A stretch of DNA of 57,883 nt from Oceanospirillaceae bacterium (lineage in GTDB: Bacteria; Pseudomonadota; Gammaproteobacteria; Pseudomonadales; Oceanobacteraceae). The stretch lies in contig PBNY01000019.1 in the NCBI GenBank assembly GCA_002723385.1, positions 1-57,883 on the forward strand. Direction: 5' to 3'. Positions within the stretch are counted from its first letter, which is position 1. Each line of letters opens with the position of its first letter. Below, one piece after another: positions 1 through 11,005 of this stretch. The position numbers and the translations under genes are program-made. Under the pieces are notes generated by a model. It searched no databases. It worked only from the letters and a program-made list of their open reading frames with translations, and had not been told where the DNA came from.

Positions 1-2
1 AA

Positions 3-1244
<1,242 letters not shown>

Positions 1245-1260
1245 GGCAGAAGTAAAACAT

Positions 1261-1287
1261 AGGCCCGGTCTTCCGGGCCTTTGCTTA
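1261..1287 (+). terminator. Candidate intrinsic terminator after lpd
   Basis: Perfect 8-bp stem AGGCCCGG/CCGGGCCT (1261-1268 and 1273-1280) with loop TCTT, followed by a poor T-tract (TTGCTTAT). It lies 17 bases after the lpd stop. It may only partly separate lpd from sucCD. Confidence 0.6.
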
Positions 1288-1333
1288 TATTGCCGGGTGC
1301 AAACTCTGGGGGGAGTGCCCGGTTAACAACGAC

Positions 1334-1350
1334 TGTTGGTCTGACCAACA
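1334..1350. promoter_or_regulatory. PdhR-like (FCD-GntR type) palindrome in the sucC leader
   Basis: A perfect 7+3+7 inverted repeat, TGTTGGT-CTG-ACCAACA, sits 24 bases before the sucC start codon. Its core TTGGT-N3-ACCAA equals the core of the known PdhR operator consensus (ATTGGTnnnACCAAT). Read as RNA it would also form a short hairpin just upstream of the AGGA ribosome-binding site. Whether it acts as DNA operator or RNA structure is not decided by sequence. Confidence 0.5.
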
Positions 1351-1373
1351 AAAAAAGAAACAGGACGAAAGCG

Positions 1374-2539
<1,166 letters not shown>

Positions 2540-2540
<1 letters not shown>

Positions 2541-3412
2541 TGAGCGTCTTGATCAACAAGGACACCAAGGTTATCTGTCAGGGTTTCACTGGTGCACAGG
2601 GTACCTTCCACTCTGAACAGGCAATCGCTTACGGTACCAACATGGTTGGTGGTGTAACTCCAGGCAAAGGTGGTCAAACTCACCTGGGTCTGCCAGTTTT
2701 CAACACAGTACGTGAAGCTGTTGAAGCGACCGGTGCAGATGCTTCTGTTATCTACGTTCCAGCTCCTTTCTGTAAGGATTCTATCCTGGAAGCTGCAAAC
2801 GGTGGCGTTAAGCTGATCGTTTGTATCACTGAAGGCATTCCGACTCTGGACATGCTGGACGCCAAAGTTAAGTGTGATGAGCTGGGTGTTCGTCTGATTG
2901 GTCCTAACTGCCCAGGCGTTATCACTCCAGGAGAGTGCAAGATCGGCATCATGCCTGGTCACATTCATCTGCCAGGTAAAGTGGGCATCGTTTCCCGCTC
3001 CGGTACTCTGACTTACGAAGCGGTTAAGCAGACTACTGATTACGGTTTCGGCCAGTCTACCTGTGTTGGTATTGGTGGTGACCCAATCCCGGGTTCCAAC
3101 TTCATCGACGTACTGGAAATGTTCCAGAACGATCCACAGACTGAAGCCATCGTTATGATTGGTGAGATCGGTGGTACTGCTGAAGAAGAAGCCGCTGCAT
3201 TCATCAAGGAAAACGTAACCAAGCCGGTTGTTTCCTACATTGCTGGTGTTACTGCACCTCCAGGCAAGCGTATGGGTCACGCTGGTGCGATCATCTCTGG
3301 TGGTAAAGGTACTGCTGACGAGAAGTTTGCTGCTCTGCAGGACGCTGGTGTTACTACCGTTCGCAGCCTGGCTGACATCGGTAAGGCTCTGAAGGAAAAA
3401 ACCGGTTGGTAA
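2540..3412 (+). CDS. sucD: Succinyl-CoA synthetase, alpha subunit
   Basis: Alpha subunit of succinate-CoA ligase. It carries the CoA-binding Rossmann domain at the N-terminus ([17 protein letters not shown]) and the histidine that is transiently phosphorylated, H247 in [14 protein letters not shown]. The length of 290 residues is normal. It overlaps sucC by one base and is closed by a strong intrinsic terminator, so sucCD ends here and prpE should have its own promoter. Confidence 0.98.
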
Positions 3413-3428
3413 TTTCCTGACTTGAGTC

Positions 3429-3458
3429 AAAAAAACCCGCCTTCGAGCGGGTTTTTTT
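3429..3458 (+). terminator. Intrinsic terminator after sucD
   Basis: Twelve-base arms AAAAAAACCCGC/GCGGGTTTTTTT around loop CTTCGA (3441-3446), with the T-run forming the end of the stem. It lies 16 bases after sucD. The flanking A- and T-runs would allow it to work on both strands. Confidence 0.9.
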
Positions 3459-3651
3459 ATGCCTGTCGATATAACAGATGTGCTCGGATCGTTCTCTTTT
3501 GTTGAAAAGCAGCAGTGCAATCAGAAGAGTTTTTATACCAGTTTTTTCGAATTTGGGTGGCTATTAGACAAAGGTTTGATGACCCATAGTCGAATTGTTC
3601 CAAATTGAGTAATTCCCCTATTGTGGTTCTTCATCTAAGTGGGGATTTAGT

Positions 3652-5535
3652 ATGAGCTACAAAGAACAATACGAATTATCAATCAACAATCCGACGGAGT
3701 TCTGGGGTCAGCAAGCCGAGCGCGTAGAGTGGTTTAAAAAGCCTGAAACTGTGCTGAGCCAGGATGACAACGGCATTGATCGCTGGTACGCCGGTGGTGA
3801 GTTGAATACAGCTTACCTGGCACTGGATTACCATGTTGAGCAAGGTCGCGGTGATCAACTGGCGTTAATCTACGATTCGCCGGTTACTGACAGCAAGAAA
3901 ACCTACACCTACAGCCAGCTGACTGATGAAGTTGCTCGCTTTGCCGGTGTTTTGGCGTCTCAAGGCGTTGAAAAAGGCGATCGCGTTGTTGTTTACATGC
4001 CAATGGTGCCGGAAGCGGCAATTGCAATGCTGGCATGTGCGCGTTTGGGGGCTGTTCACTCGGTAGTATTTGGTGGTTTTGCTGCCAATGAGCTGGCTGT
4101 ACGTATCGATGACGCCGCACCTAAAGTGATCGTTTCGTCTTCCTGTGGTATCGAAATCAACCGTGTTATTGCTTACAAGCCAATTCTGGATGAAGCGATT
4201 GAGATTTCTACCCAGAAGCCTTCAAGCTGCGTGATTCTGCAGCGTGAGCAACAGACCTGTGATCTGGTCGAAGGTCGTGATGTTGACTGGACTGAGGCCA
4301 TGGCTTCTGCTGAGCCAGCTGCTTGCACGCCGGTTCAATCAACTGACCCTCTGTACGTACTCTACACCTCTGGCACCACGGGTAAGCCAAAGGGTGTTGT
4401 ACGTGACAATGGCGGTCATGCGGTTGCCATGAAGTACTCCATGGAGCTGGTTTATGACATGGAAATCGGTGACGTCTTCTGGGCGGCTTCCGATGTCGGT
4501 TGGGTAGTTGGTCACTCCTATATCGTGTACGCACCGCTGCTGGCGGGTTGCACTACGGTTTTCTACGAAGGCAAGCCGGTTCGTACTCCTGACGCAGGCG
4601 CTTTCTGGCGCGTGTGTGAAGAATACGGCGTTAAAGGTTTGTTTGCGGCACCAACGGCTTTCCGCGCGGTACGCAAAGAAGATCCTGAATGCTCCATGGC
4701 GGCCAAGTACGACCTGAGCAAGTTGAAGACCATCTTTATGGCCGGTGAGCGTCTGGATCCACCAACCTACGATTGGGTTTCCGAACACATTCAGCGTCCA
4801 ATTGTTGATCACTGGTGGCAGACTGAAACTGGCTGGGCGATCGCCGGTAACCACATGGGTCTGGAGCCGGGTGAAGTAAAAGCGGGTTCTGTGACTCGTC
4901 CATCACCGGGTTACAACGTTCAGATTCTGGACTCCAAAGGCAGCCCGGTGGGTGCCAACGAACAAGGCAGTATTGCGATCAAATTGCCTCTGCCTCCGGG
5001 TTGTCTGCCAACCGTTTGGGGTGATCACGATCGTTTCGTTAACGGTTACCTTGGTACCTATGATGGCTACTATGTAACTGGTGATGGTGGTTACCTGGAC
5101 GACGACAACTACCTGTTCGTTCTGGGTCGTACCGACGATATTATCAACGTGGCTGGTCATCGTCTGTCTACCGGTGAGATGGAAGAAGTTGTTGCTGGTC
5201 ACTCCGCCGTTGCTGAATGTGCGGTCATTGGTCAGAAGAGCGATCTGAAAGGTGAAGAGCCATTGGGTCTGGTGCTTCTGAAAGACGGCGTTGATGTTGA
5301 TGAAGAAGAACTGAAGAAAGAGCTGGTTCAGCGCGTTCGTTCACAGATTGGTGCCGTTGCGTCGTTCAAGAACGCCGTTGTGGTTCAGCGTCTACCAAAA
5401 ACCCGTTCTGGCAAGATCTTGCGCAAGGTTCTGCGTAACATTGCCAATGGTGAAGAGTACGTAGCGCCATCCACTATTGACGATCCAGCATGTCTGGCAG
5501 AAATCGAGGAAACCCTCAACAAGAAGGGTAAATGA
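3652..5535 (+). CDS. prpE: Propionyl-CoA synthetase (acyl-CoA synthetase family)
   Basis: AMP-forming ligase activating propionate, and probably acetate less well, to the acyl-CoA. At 627 residues it has the PrpE length rather than the roughly 650 of Acs. The P-loop-like motif LYTSGTTGKPKGVVRDNGGH and the block SSSCGIEINRVIAYKP are typical of PrpE. The C-terminal catalytic lysine, the target of reversible acetylation in this family, is K588 in KTRSGKILRK. The usual prpBCD 2-methylcitrate genes are not adjacent, so the assignment rests on sequence alone; a related acetyl-CoA synthetase is the alternative. About 190 bases lie between the sucD terminator and this start, room for a promoter, though I recognise no convincing one. 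A terminator shared with uspE follows. Confidence 0.88.
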   Translation: MSYKEQYELSINNPTEFWGQQAERVEWFKKPETVLSQDDNGIDRWYAGGELNTAYLALDYHVEQGRGDQLALIYDSPVTDSKKTYTYSQLTDEVARFAGVLASQGVEKGDRVVVYMPMVPEAAIAMLACARLGAVHSVVFGGFAANELAVRIDDAAPKVIVSSSCGIEINRVIAYKPILDEAIEISTQKPSSCVILQREQQTCDLVEGRDVDWTEAMASAEPAACTPVQSTDPLYVLYTSGTTGKPKGVVRDNGGHAVAMKYSMELVYDMEIGDVFWAASDVGWVVGHSYIVYAPLLAGCTTVFYEGKPVRTPDAGAFWRVCEEYGVKGLFAAPTAFRAVRKEDPECSMAAKYDLSKLKTIFMAGERLDPPTYDWVSEHIQRPIVDHWWQTETGWAIAGNHMGLEPGEVKAGSVTRPSPGYNVQILDSKGSPVGANEQGSIAIKLPLPPGCLPTVWGDHDRFVNGYLGTYDGYYVTGDGGYLDDDNYLFVLGRTDDIINVAGHRLSTGEMEEVVAGHSAVAECAVIGQKSDLKGEEPLGLVLLKDGVDVDEEELKKELVQRVRSQIGAVASFKNAVVVQRLPKTRSGKILRKVLRNIANGEEYVAPSTIDDPACLAEIEETLNKKGK

Positions 5536-5611
5536 GTTGATTTCTGACTGACTTGTCATTCATTGATGGTCGCTGCAGTCGTTTCTGTTTGTAGCCATCT
5601 GAAATGAACAT

Positions 5612-5644
5612 AAAAAAAACCGGACGTGACAGTCCGGTTTTTTT
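5612..5644. terminator. Bidirectional terminator between prpE and uspE
   Basis: Stem AAAAAAACCGGAC/GTCCGGTTTTTTT (5613-5625 and 5632-5644), loop GTGACA. The A-run and T-run make it symmetrical, suiting the convergent ends of prpE (plus) and uspE (minus). Confidence 0.9.
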
Positions 5645-5660
5645 GGTTTGAAGCGTCTAG

Positions 5661-6593
5661 CTATTCGTCGTGATCTTCCATTGCGACACCATCAGTGGGC
5701 TTCAGTACTACAACGTCGCAATTGATCTTGTCGACCAGTTCTTCCGAAGTGTTGCCTACGATGACACCGGAAAGACCATCTCGACCAACGGTTCCCACAA
5801 CCAGTAAATCCGCTTGTATGGCTTCGACAATCTCGGGCACGACATCCGTAGTGTCACCCTCCATGATGTGCACGTGGTTTTCCTGCACTTTGTATTTGTT
5901 CGCGATATGGCTGCAGGCATCATGATGCTGGGTGGAAATGTGCTTTTGCACTTCATCCGGTGCATTGATTTCCGGAACCATGGCAAATGCGACGTCCACA
6001 TCCGGATAGGCATTCACAAGATGCAAGTCGGTTTCGAAGTGATCGGACAAATGCTCTGCGAAAGCCAGAATATTGTCATTAATCACCTGATGTCGCGGAT
6101 CCATGGTAGTGGCATCGATCGATGCCAGAACCCGGTTGTGTTTCCAGGCATCAGGCTGCTTGACCAGCATCACAGGAGCCGGACAGTGGCGGATCATGTT
6201 CCAGTCAGTGTGGGTGAAAATCCGGTCGACAAGGTGATGCTCATGGGTGCCCTTGATGACCAGATCGAAGTCATCATGGTGCATGATCACCATCACGGCA
6301 TCATAAAGATGTTTTGCCCAGCTTACTTTACAGTGAGCCGTTACGCCCGCTGCCACGGATTTTTCCGCCAGATCCTTCAACCATTCCTCAGTGCGTTCCA
6401 CCTTGGACTTGTGGATCAGCTCCTTGGTGTCGCGTTCCAGGCTGCCCTGATTGTCGCCATGAGGGTCGTAGACAGAGGTCATCAGAGTCAGGTCTGCATT
6501 CACCGTGCTGGCTAACCAAATGGCCTTGTCCAATGCTATGTGCTCAGAGTGTTCTTGATCCAACACCACGAGAATGTGATTAATATCCAGCAT
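5661..6593 (-). CDS. uspE: Tandem universal stress protein, UspE type
   Basis: Cytoplasmic stress protein with two tandem Usp alpha/beta folds, one starting at HILVVLDQEHSEH and one in the second half ending in VVGTVGRDGLSGVIVGNTSEE. The C-terminal G-2x-G-9x-G-(S/T)-like motif is the ATP-binding signature of the family. The start at 6593 (MLDINHILVV) has AGAGGAGA about seven bases upstream; an ATG nine codons earlier (6620) has no such site and would place the AGGAGA inside the coding region. The result is 310 residues, close to UspE of enterobacteria (about 316). It follows the LysR gene on the same strand after 67 bases, so co-transcription is possible. Its molecular role is not established even in model species; resistance to stress and effects on motility are reported for UspE. 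Confidence 0.88.
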   Translation of the reverse strand: MLDINHILVVLDQEHSEHIALDKAIWLASTVNADLTLMTSVYDPHGDNQGSLERDTKELIHKSKVERTEEWLKDLAEKSVAAGVTAHCKVSWAKHLYDAVMVIMHHDDFDLVIKGTHEHHLVDRIFTHTDWNMIRHCPAPVMLVKQPDAWKHNRVLASIDATTMDPRHQVINDNILAFAEHLSDHFETDLHLVNAYPDVDVAFAMVPEINAPDEVQKHISTQHHDACSHIANKYKVQENHVHIMEGDTTDVVPEIVEAIQADLLVVGTVGRDGLSGVIVGNTSEELVDKINCDVVVLKPTDGVAMEDHDE

Positions 6594-6660
6594 GGTTGCT
6601 CTCCTCTTGTCCTGCTTCATTCCAGTGTAGGTCAGTTCGTCAAATCATCCATGTTTTGAA

Positions 6661-7536
6661 TCAACGAAACGTTGGACTGTTTATCAGCTCCAGAAAGGCG
6701 CGGCTGGCATTGCTCTCCGGTCGTTCCGCCAAGCGTACGACTCCGAGTGGTCGAATCAGTTCTTCGGCTGGCCAATCCAGATCATGTATCGACTCATCCA
6801 CCATGCTTTCGGGCAGCATTGACCACCCCAGTCCGACTGAGACCATCATCTTAATGGTTTCCAGATAGTTGGTGGGTATCGGACTGTAAAGTTTCAGGCC
6901 GTGTTTGTGAAAAGCCTCATTAACCATCTGATGGGTGATGGTGGTGGCATCGGGAAGAATCGCCGGTGTTTCGGCCAGCTGCTCCAGAGTCAAAGGTTGG
7001 CGATGGATCAGCTGATGTTCCGTCCCGCAGACGCAGACCAGTTTATCCTGCCAGATATTGTCACTGCTGAATTCGCCGGTCTGGTCTGGATCCAGTGTTG
7101 TCAGGGCCAGTTCCACCTGGCGGGTGCGGACGGCTTCGTAAGCACGCTCAGACCCCATGAATTCCAGCTTCAGATTGACGGATGGGTAGCGTTTGACGAA
7201 CTCTCTCAAAAAAGGTGGGAGCCGATGAATACCAATATGATGACTGGTGGCGATGTTCAGCGTGCCGCTCACCTGGCGTTGTGAGTTACTGATTTCTTGC
7301 TCGGTATCCTGAATCATTTCCAGAATTCGTCGTGCCTTGGGGAGCAGTAATGTACCGGCTTCTGTCAGGCTGACCGATCGGTTGTGGCGTTCAAAGAGCT
7401 GGATATCCAGGTGCTGTTCGAGCTGATGTATGCGCTTACTGACTGCCGATTGACTGATGCAGAGCTCTTCGCCGGCTTGTGAAAATGACCGATGTTGCTC
7501 GACCACCATGAATGCTTTCAGTAGCTGTTGATCCAT
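6661..7536 (-). CDS. LysR-family transcriptional regulator, divergent from leuC
   Basis: DNA-binding regulator of 291 residues. An N-terminal winged helix-turn-helix (LLKAFMVVEQHRSFSQAGEE, then ISQSAVSKRIHQLEQ) is followed by a substrate-binding effector domain from about residue 90. The start at MDQQLLKAF (7536) has AGAGG six bases upstream; an ATG five codons earlier is less well placed. The gene is divergent from leuC, and a perfect palindrome with LysR-site geometry lies between them at 7601-7615. A LysR gene beside leuC is also known in Pseudomonas. It therefore probably controls leucine biosynthesis and itself (inference); the effector could be the pathway intermediate 2-isopropylmalate, as for LeuO-like regulators, but that is a guess. 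Confidence 0.93.
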   Translation of the reverse strand: MDQQLLKAFMVVEQHRSFSQAGEELCISQSAVSKRIHQLEQHLDIQLFERHNRSVSLTEAGTLLLPKARRILEMIQDTEQEISNSQRQVSGTLNIATSHHIGIHRLPPFLREFVKRYPSVNLKLEFMGSERAYEAVRTRQVELALTTLDPDQTGEFSSDNIWQDKLVCVCGTEHQLIHRQPLTLEQLAETPAILPDATTITHQMVNEAFHKHGLKLYSPIPTNYLETIKMMVSVGLGWSMLPESMVDESIHDLDWPAEELIRPLGVVRLAERPESNASRAFLELINSPTFR

Positions 7537-7600
7537 AGTGAACCTCTTCATATGAGTTTGGGGGCATCAATAAATCGTTCTCCTGGCCGGGATCGATTTT

Positions 7601-7615
7601 ATTCCAATTTGGAAT
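7601..7615. promoter_or_regulatory. LysR-type binding site between lysR and leuC
   Basis: Perfect palindrome ATTCCAA-T-TTGGAAT containing the T-N11-A pattern expected of LysR recognition sites. It lies 64 bases upstream of the regulator's start codon and 159 upstream of leuC. Its centre (7608) falls at about -65 from the start point predicted by the candidate leuC promoter at 7637-7666, the classic position for a LysR recognition site. Confidence 0.7.
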
Positions 7616-7636
7616 GCAAAGTAGAAAAAGAATGAA

Positions 7637-7666
7637 TTGGAGTGCTCTGGCTGGGAGGCGTATGCT
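7637..7666 (+). promoter_or_regulatory. Candidate leuC promoter
   Basis: -35 TTGGAG (7637-7642), 18-base spacer, -10 TATGCT (7661-7666); predicted transcription start near 7673. The match to sigma-70 is moderate, as expected of an activator-dependent promoter. It gives an untranslated leader of about 100 bases before leuC. Confidence 0.42.
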
Positions 7667-7774
7667 TGCCACACTGGTCGTTTCCTGAGCGGCCTCGTTG
7701 TGTTCCAGCCTGATTTCCAACGGCGATAAGCAACGCATAATCAGAACGAAATAATCAGAATAAGGAGCTGTGAG

Positions 7775-9196
7775 ATGAGCGGGAAAACCCTCTACGACAA
7801 GTTGTGGGAGCAGCATGTTGTCAAAGAACGGGAAGATGGAACTGCCCTGATATACATCGATCGTCAGTTACTCCACGAAGTGACGTCACCGCAGGCCTTT
7901 GAAGGTCTGCGTATCGCGAGTCGCAAGCCATGGCGTCTTGATGCCAATCTGGCGACGCCGGATCACAACGTACCGACGACACAAAATGAGCGTGAAGCGG
8001 GCGTGGATGGCATTGTTGACCCGGTTTCCCGCATTCAGGTTGTGACTCTGGATAATAACTGCGACGAGTTCGGAATCACCGAATTTAAAATGCAGGATCA
8101 GCGTCAGGGCATTGTGCACGTGGTTGGCCCGGAGCAGGGCGCAACCCTGCCGGGCATGACAGTTGTGTGTGGGGACTCTCATACTGCTACTCACGGTGCC
8201 TTTGCGGCATTGGCTCATGGCATTGGTACGTCGGAAGTGGAACACGTGCTGGCAACCCAGTGCCTGATTCAGCGCAAGATGAAAAACCTGTTGATCAAGG
8301 TCGATGGTGAGCTGGCTGCCGGCATCACTGGTAAGGACGTTGTACTGCATGTGATCGGTATTATCGGTACGGCTGGAGGTACTGGTTATGCGATGGAGTT
8401 TGGCGGCTCTGCCATCCGTACCATGAGCATGGAAGGACGCATGACCATGTGTAACATGGCCATCGAAGCGGGTGCTCGGGTTGGAATGGTGTCTTTCGAT
8501 GAAGTAACTGCCAACTACGTTAAAGGCCGTCCATACGCGCCTGCGGCTGATCAGTGGGAACAGGCACTGGCTGCCTGGAGTGATCTGGTCTCTGACGCAG
8601 ATGCAGAATTCGATAAAGTGGTGGAAATTCGTGCGGAAGACATCAAGCCTCAGGTGACCTGGGGAACGTCGCCAGAAATGGTGACCACCGTCGATGCTAC
8701 CGTTCCGGTACTGGAAGATGCCCGTGATGATGTGGAGCGTTCGGCCTTCACCCGCGCATATGAATATATGGGGCTTGAACCAGGTCAGAAAATCACCGAC
8801 ATCAGGCTGGATCGGGTGTTCATTGGCTCTTGCACCAACAGCCGTATTGAAGACTTGCGCGCGGCTGCTGAGGTAGCCAAGGGCCGTAAGGTCGCTGACA
8901 GCCTGACTCAGGCTCTGGTAGTGCCGGGCTCTGGTCTGGTCAAGGCGCAGGCTGAAGCAGAAGGGCTCGACAAAATCTTTGTTGAAGCCGGTTTCGAATG
9001 GCGAGAGCCAGGTTGTTCCATGTGTCTGGCCATGAACGCTGACAAGCTGGGTAACGGCGAACACTGTGCTTCGACGTCCAACCGCAACTTTGAAGGTCGT
9101 CAGGGTTACGGTGGTCGTACGCATCTGGTTAGCCCTGCGATGGCTGCCGCCGCGGCGATTGCCGGTCATTTTGTTGACGTTCGTGATTTCAGCTAA
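7775..9196 (+). CDS. leuC: 3-isopropylmalate dehydratase, large subunit
   Basis: Large subunit of isopropylmalate isomerase, which converts 2-isopropylmalate to 3-isopropylmalate in leucine synthesis. It binds a [4Fe-4S] cluster; the three ligand cysteines are visible as C353 in [16 protein letters not shown] and C414/C417 in GCSMCLAMN. The length of 473 residues is close to that of the enterobacterial enzyme (466). The start [16 protein letters not shown] is preceded by AAGGAGCTGTGAG. It is first in the leuC-leuD-leuB-asd run and is separated from leuD by 15 bases. leuA is not in this window. Confidence 0.98.
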   Translation: MSGKTLYDKLWEQHVVKEREDGTALIYIDRQLLHEVTSPQAFEGLRIASRKPWRLDANLATPDHNVPTTQNEREAGVDGIVDPVSRIQVVTLDNNCDEFGITEFKMQDQRQGIVHVVGPEQGATLPGMTVVCGDSHTATHGAFAALAHGIGTSEVEHVLATQCLIQRKMKNLLIKVDGELAAGITGKDVVLHVIGIIGTAGGTGYAMEFGGSAIRTMSMEGRMTMCNMAIEAGARVGMVSFDEVTANYVKGRPYAPAADQWEQALAAWSDLVSDADAEFDKVVEIRAEDIKPQVTWGTSPEMVTTVDATVPVLEDARDDVERSAFTRAYEYMGLEPGQKITDIRLDRVFIGSCTNSRIEDLRAAAEVAKGRKVADSLTQALVVPGSGLVKAQAEAEGLDKIFVEAGFEWREPGCSMCLAMNADKLGNGEHCASTSNRNFEGRQGYGGRTHLVSPAMAAAAAIAGHFVDVRDFS

Positions 9197-9211
9197 CGGG
9201 AGATATTTCTG

Positions 9212-9856
9212 ATGCAAGCATTTACTGTCCACCAGGGACTTGTAGCGCCAATGGATCGTGCCAATGTCGATACAGACATGATCATCCCCAAGCAGTTTCT
9301 GAAATCGATTAAACGCAGTGGCTTCGGCCCGAACCTGTTTGATGAACTGCGCTATCTGGACGAAGGTGTGCCGGATGCCGATAACAGCGGGCGTCCACTG
9401 AATCCTGACTTTGTGCTGAACTTGCCGCGCTATCAGGGTGCTTCGGTGTTGCTGGCACGTGAAAACTTTGGCTGCGGATCCAGCCGTGAACACGCCCCCT
9501 GGGCGTTGGAAGACTTCGGTTTCCGTACGGTCATTGCGCCAAGCTTTGCCGATATTTTCTACAACAACTGTTTTAAGAACGGCCTGCTGCCAATCGTTCT
9601 GGATGAATCCATTGTGGATCGCCTGTTCAAGGCGGTGGACACTCAGGAAGGTTACCAGCTGACTGTTGACCTTGAGCGCGAGGTTATCGAAACCGCTGAC
9701 GGCGAAAGCATCGCGTTTGAGGTCGATGCGTTTAGACGCCACTGCCTGTTGAATGGTCTGGATGATATCGGCCTGACGTTGCAGGACGCGGACGATATTC
9801 GTACCTATGAAGCGAGCCGTCGTGAGTCCGCTCCGTGGTTGTTTGGCACGGTTTAA
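9212..9856 (+). CDS. leuD: 3-isopropylmalate dehydratase, small subunit
   Basis: Swivel-domain subunit that completes the isopropylmalate isomerase active site with LeuC. The signatures [18 protein letters not shown] near the N-terminus and [19 protein letters not shown] in the middle are diagnostic. The length of 214 residues is slightly above the usual 200. The GGGAGA ribosome-binding site follows the leuC stop directly. A terminator-like hairpin lies 15 bases after its stop and before leuB, which may set the stoichiometry of LeuCD relative to LeuB and Asd. Confidence 0.98.
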   Translation: MQAFTVHQGLVAPMDRANVDTDMIIPKQFLKSIKRSGFGPNLFDELRYLDEGVPDADNSGRPLNPDFVLNLPRYQGASVLLARENFGCGSSREHAPWALEDFGFRTVIAPSFADIFYNNCFKNGLLPIVLDESIVDRLFKAVDTQEGYQLTVDLEREVIETADGESIAFEVDAFRRHCLLNGLDDIGLTLQDADDIRTYEASRRESAPWLFGTV

Positions 9857-9871
9857 GATTCTCAATTACTT

Positions 9872-9900
9872 CAGGCTTCCTGGGTGTGAAGCCTGTTTTT
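9872..9900 (+). terminator. Terminator-like hairpin inside the leu operon (leuD/leuB)
   Basis: Perfect 8-bp stem CAGGCTTC/GAAGCCTG (9872-9879 and 9888-9895), loop CTGGGTGT, followed by five Ts (9896-9900). It has the form of a weak intrinsic terminator. leuB starts 13 bases further on behind CAAGGAAA, so either transcription partly reads through or the structure stabilises the leuCD part of the message. Confidence 0.6.
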
Positions 9901-9913
9901 CAAGGAAAATGAT

Positions 9914-10993
9914 ATGAGCAAGAATATTCTGGTATTGCCTGGTGACGGTATTGGCCCGGAAATCATCGCAGAAGCTGTAAAAGTCCTGAATTGTGTCAAT
10001 GCCAGGTTCAATCTGGATCTGGCCCTGGAAGAAGGCCTGTTGGGCGGTGCGGCATATGAGGCCGAAGGCTCTCCGCTGCCGGATTCCACATTTGAAAAAG
10101 CCCGGGCCTGCGACGCCATTTTGTTGGGCGCTGTTGGCGGCCCTCAGTGGGACAAGCTGGAAAACCGCGATCTGCGCCCGGAAGCGGGTCTTCTGGGTAT
10201 TCGTTCGCGACTGGAACTGTTCGGTAACCTGCGCCCTGCCATTCTGTATCCTCAGCTGGCGGATGCGTCGACCCTGAAGCCAGAGGTTGTGTCGGGTCTT
10301 GACATCCTGATCGTTCGCGAGCTGACGGGGGGTATTTACTTTGGCGAGCCTCGCGGTGTTCGCACACTGGAAAACGGTGAGCGTCAGGGCTACAACACCT
10401 ACGTCTACAGCGAGTCAGAAATTCGTCGTATTGGCCGTGTGGCGTTTGAATCGGCCCAAAAGCGTGGTGGCAAACTGTGCTCTGTCGACAAGGCCAATGT
10501 GCTGGAAGTGACCGTACTGTGGCGCGAGATTATGGAAGACCTGGCCAGTGAATATCCGGATGTTGAGCTGTCTCACATGTACGTCGACAACGCTGCCATG
10601 CAGCTGGTACGAGCGCCAAAACAGTTTGACGTGCTGGTGACTGGCAACATGTTCGGCGACATCCTGTCTGACGCTGCGGCCATGTTGACCGGTTCGATTG
10701 GTATGCTGCCATCTGCGTCACTGGACAAGAACAACAAGGGGATGTACGAGCCTTGTCATGGTTCCGCACCGGATATTGCGGGTCAGGGAATTGCAAACCC
10801 TCTGGCAACCATTCTGTCTGCAAGTATGATGTTGCGTTACTCCCTGAATGAAGGAGAAGCGGCAGACGCTATTGAGGCAGCGGTGAGTGCTGTTCTTGAT
10901 CAGGGCCTGCGTACCGCAGACATCTTCTCCGAGGGTATGACTCGCGTCAGCACGTCTGAAATGGGCGACGCTGTCATCAATGCATTGCAGTAA
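9914..10993 (+). CDS. leuB: 3-isopropylmalate dehydrogenase
   Basis: NAD-dependent oxidative decarboxylase giving 2-oxoisocaproate, the last leucine-specific step before transamination. The N-terminus [13 protein letters not shown], the substrate-binding segment [14 protein letters not shown], and the C-terminal metal/NAD region [14 protein letters not shown] with [14 protein letters not shown] are all present. Length is 359 residues, normal for the family. The start has AAGGAAA nine bases upstream. It is 12 bases from asd, so the two are probably co-transcribed. Confidence 0.98.
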   Translation: MSKNILVLPGDGIGPEIIAEAVKVLNCVNARFNLDLALEEGLLGGAAYEAEGSPLPDSTFEKARACDAILLGAVGGPQWDKLENRDLRPEAGLLGIRSRLELFGNLRPAILYPQLADASTLKPEVVSGLDILIVRELTGGIYFGEPRGVRTLENGERQGYNTYVYSESEIRRIGRVAFESAQKRGGKLCSVDKANVLEVTVLWREIMEDLASEYPDVELSHMYVDNAAMQLVRAPKQFDVLVTGNMFGDILSDAAAMLTGSIGMLPSASLDKNNKGMYEPCHGSAPDIAGQGIANPLATILSASMMLRYSLNEGEAADAIEAAVSAVLDQGLRTADIFSEGMTRVSTSEMGDAVINALQ

Positions 10994-11005
10994 GGTAAAC
11001 AATTT

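Noticed and set aside
3459-3651. Searched for a sigma-54 or sigma-70 promoter for prpE.
   Set aside because: No acceptable GG-N10-GC pair and no well-spaced -35/-10 combination; I do not assign one.
7662-7688. Short frame M-L-A-T-L-V-V-S upstream of leuC resembling a leucine leader peptide.
   Set aside because: Its ATG lies inside the proposed -10 box, it has no ribosome-binding site, only two leucines, and no terminator/antiterminator pair follows.
7886-9865. 659-codon minus-strand frame across leuC and leuD.
   Set aside because: Antisense shadow of two well-conserved genes; no homology-like motifs.
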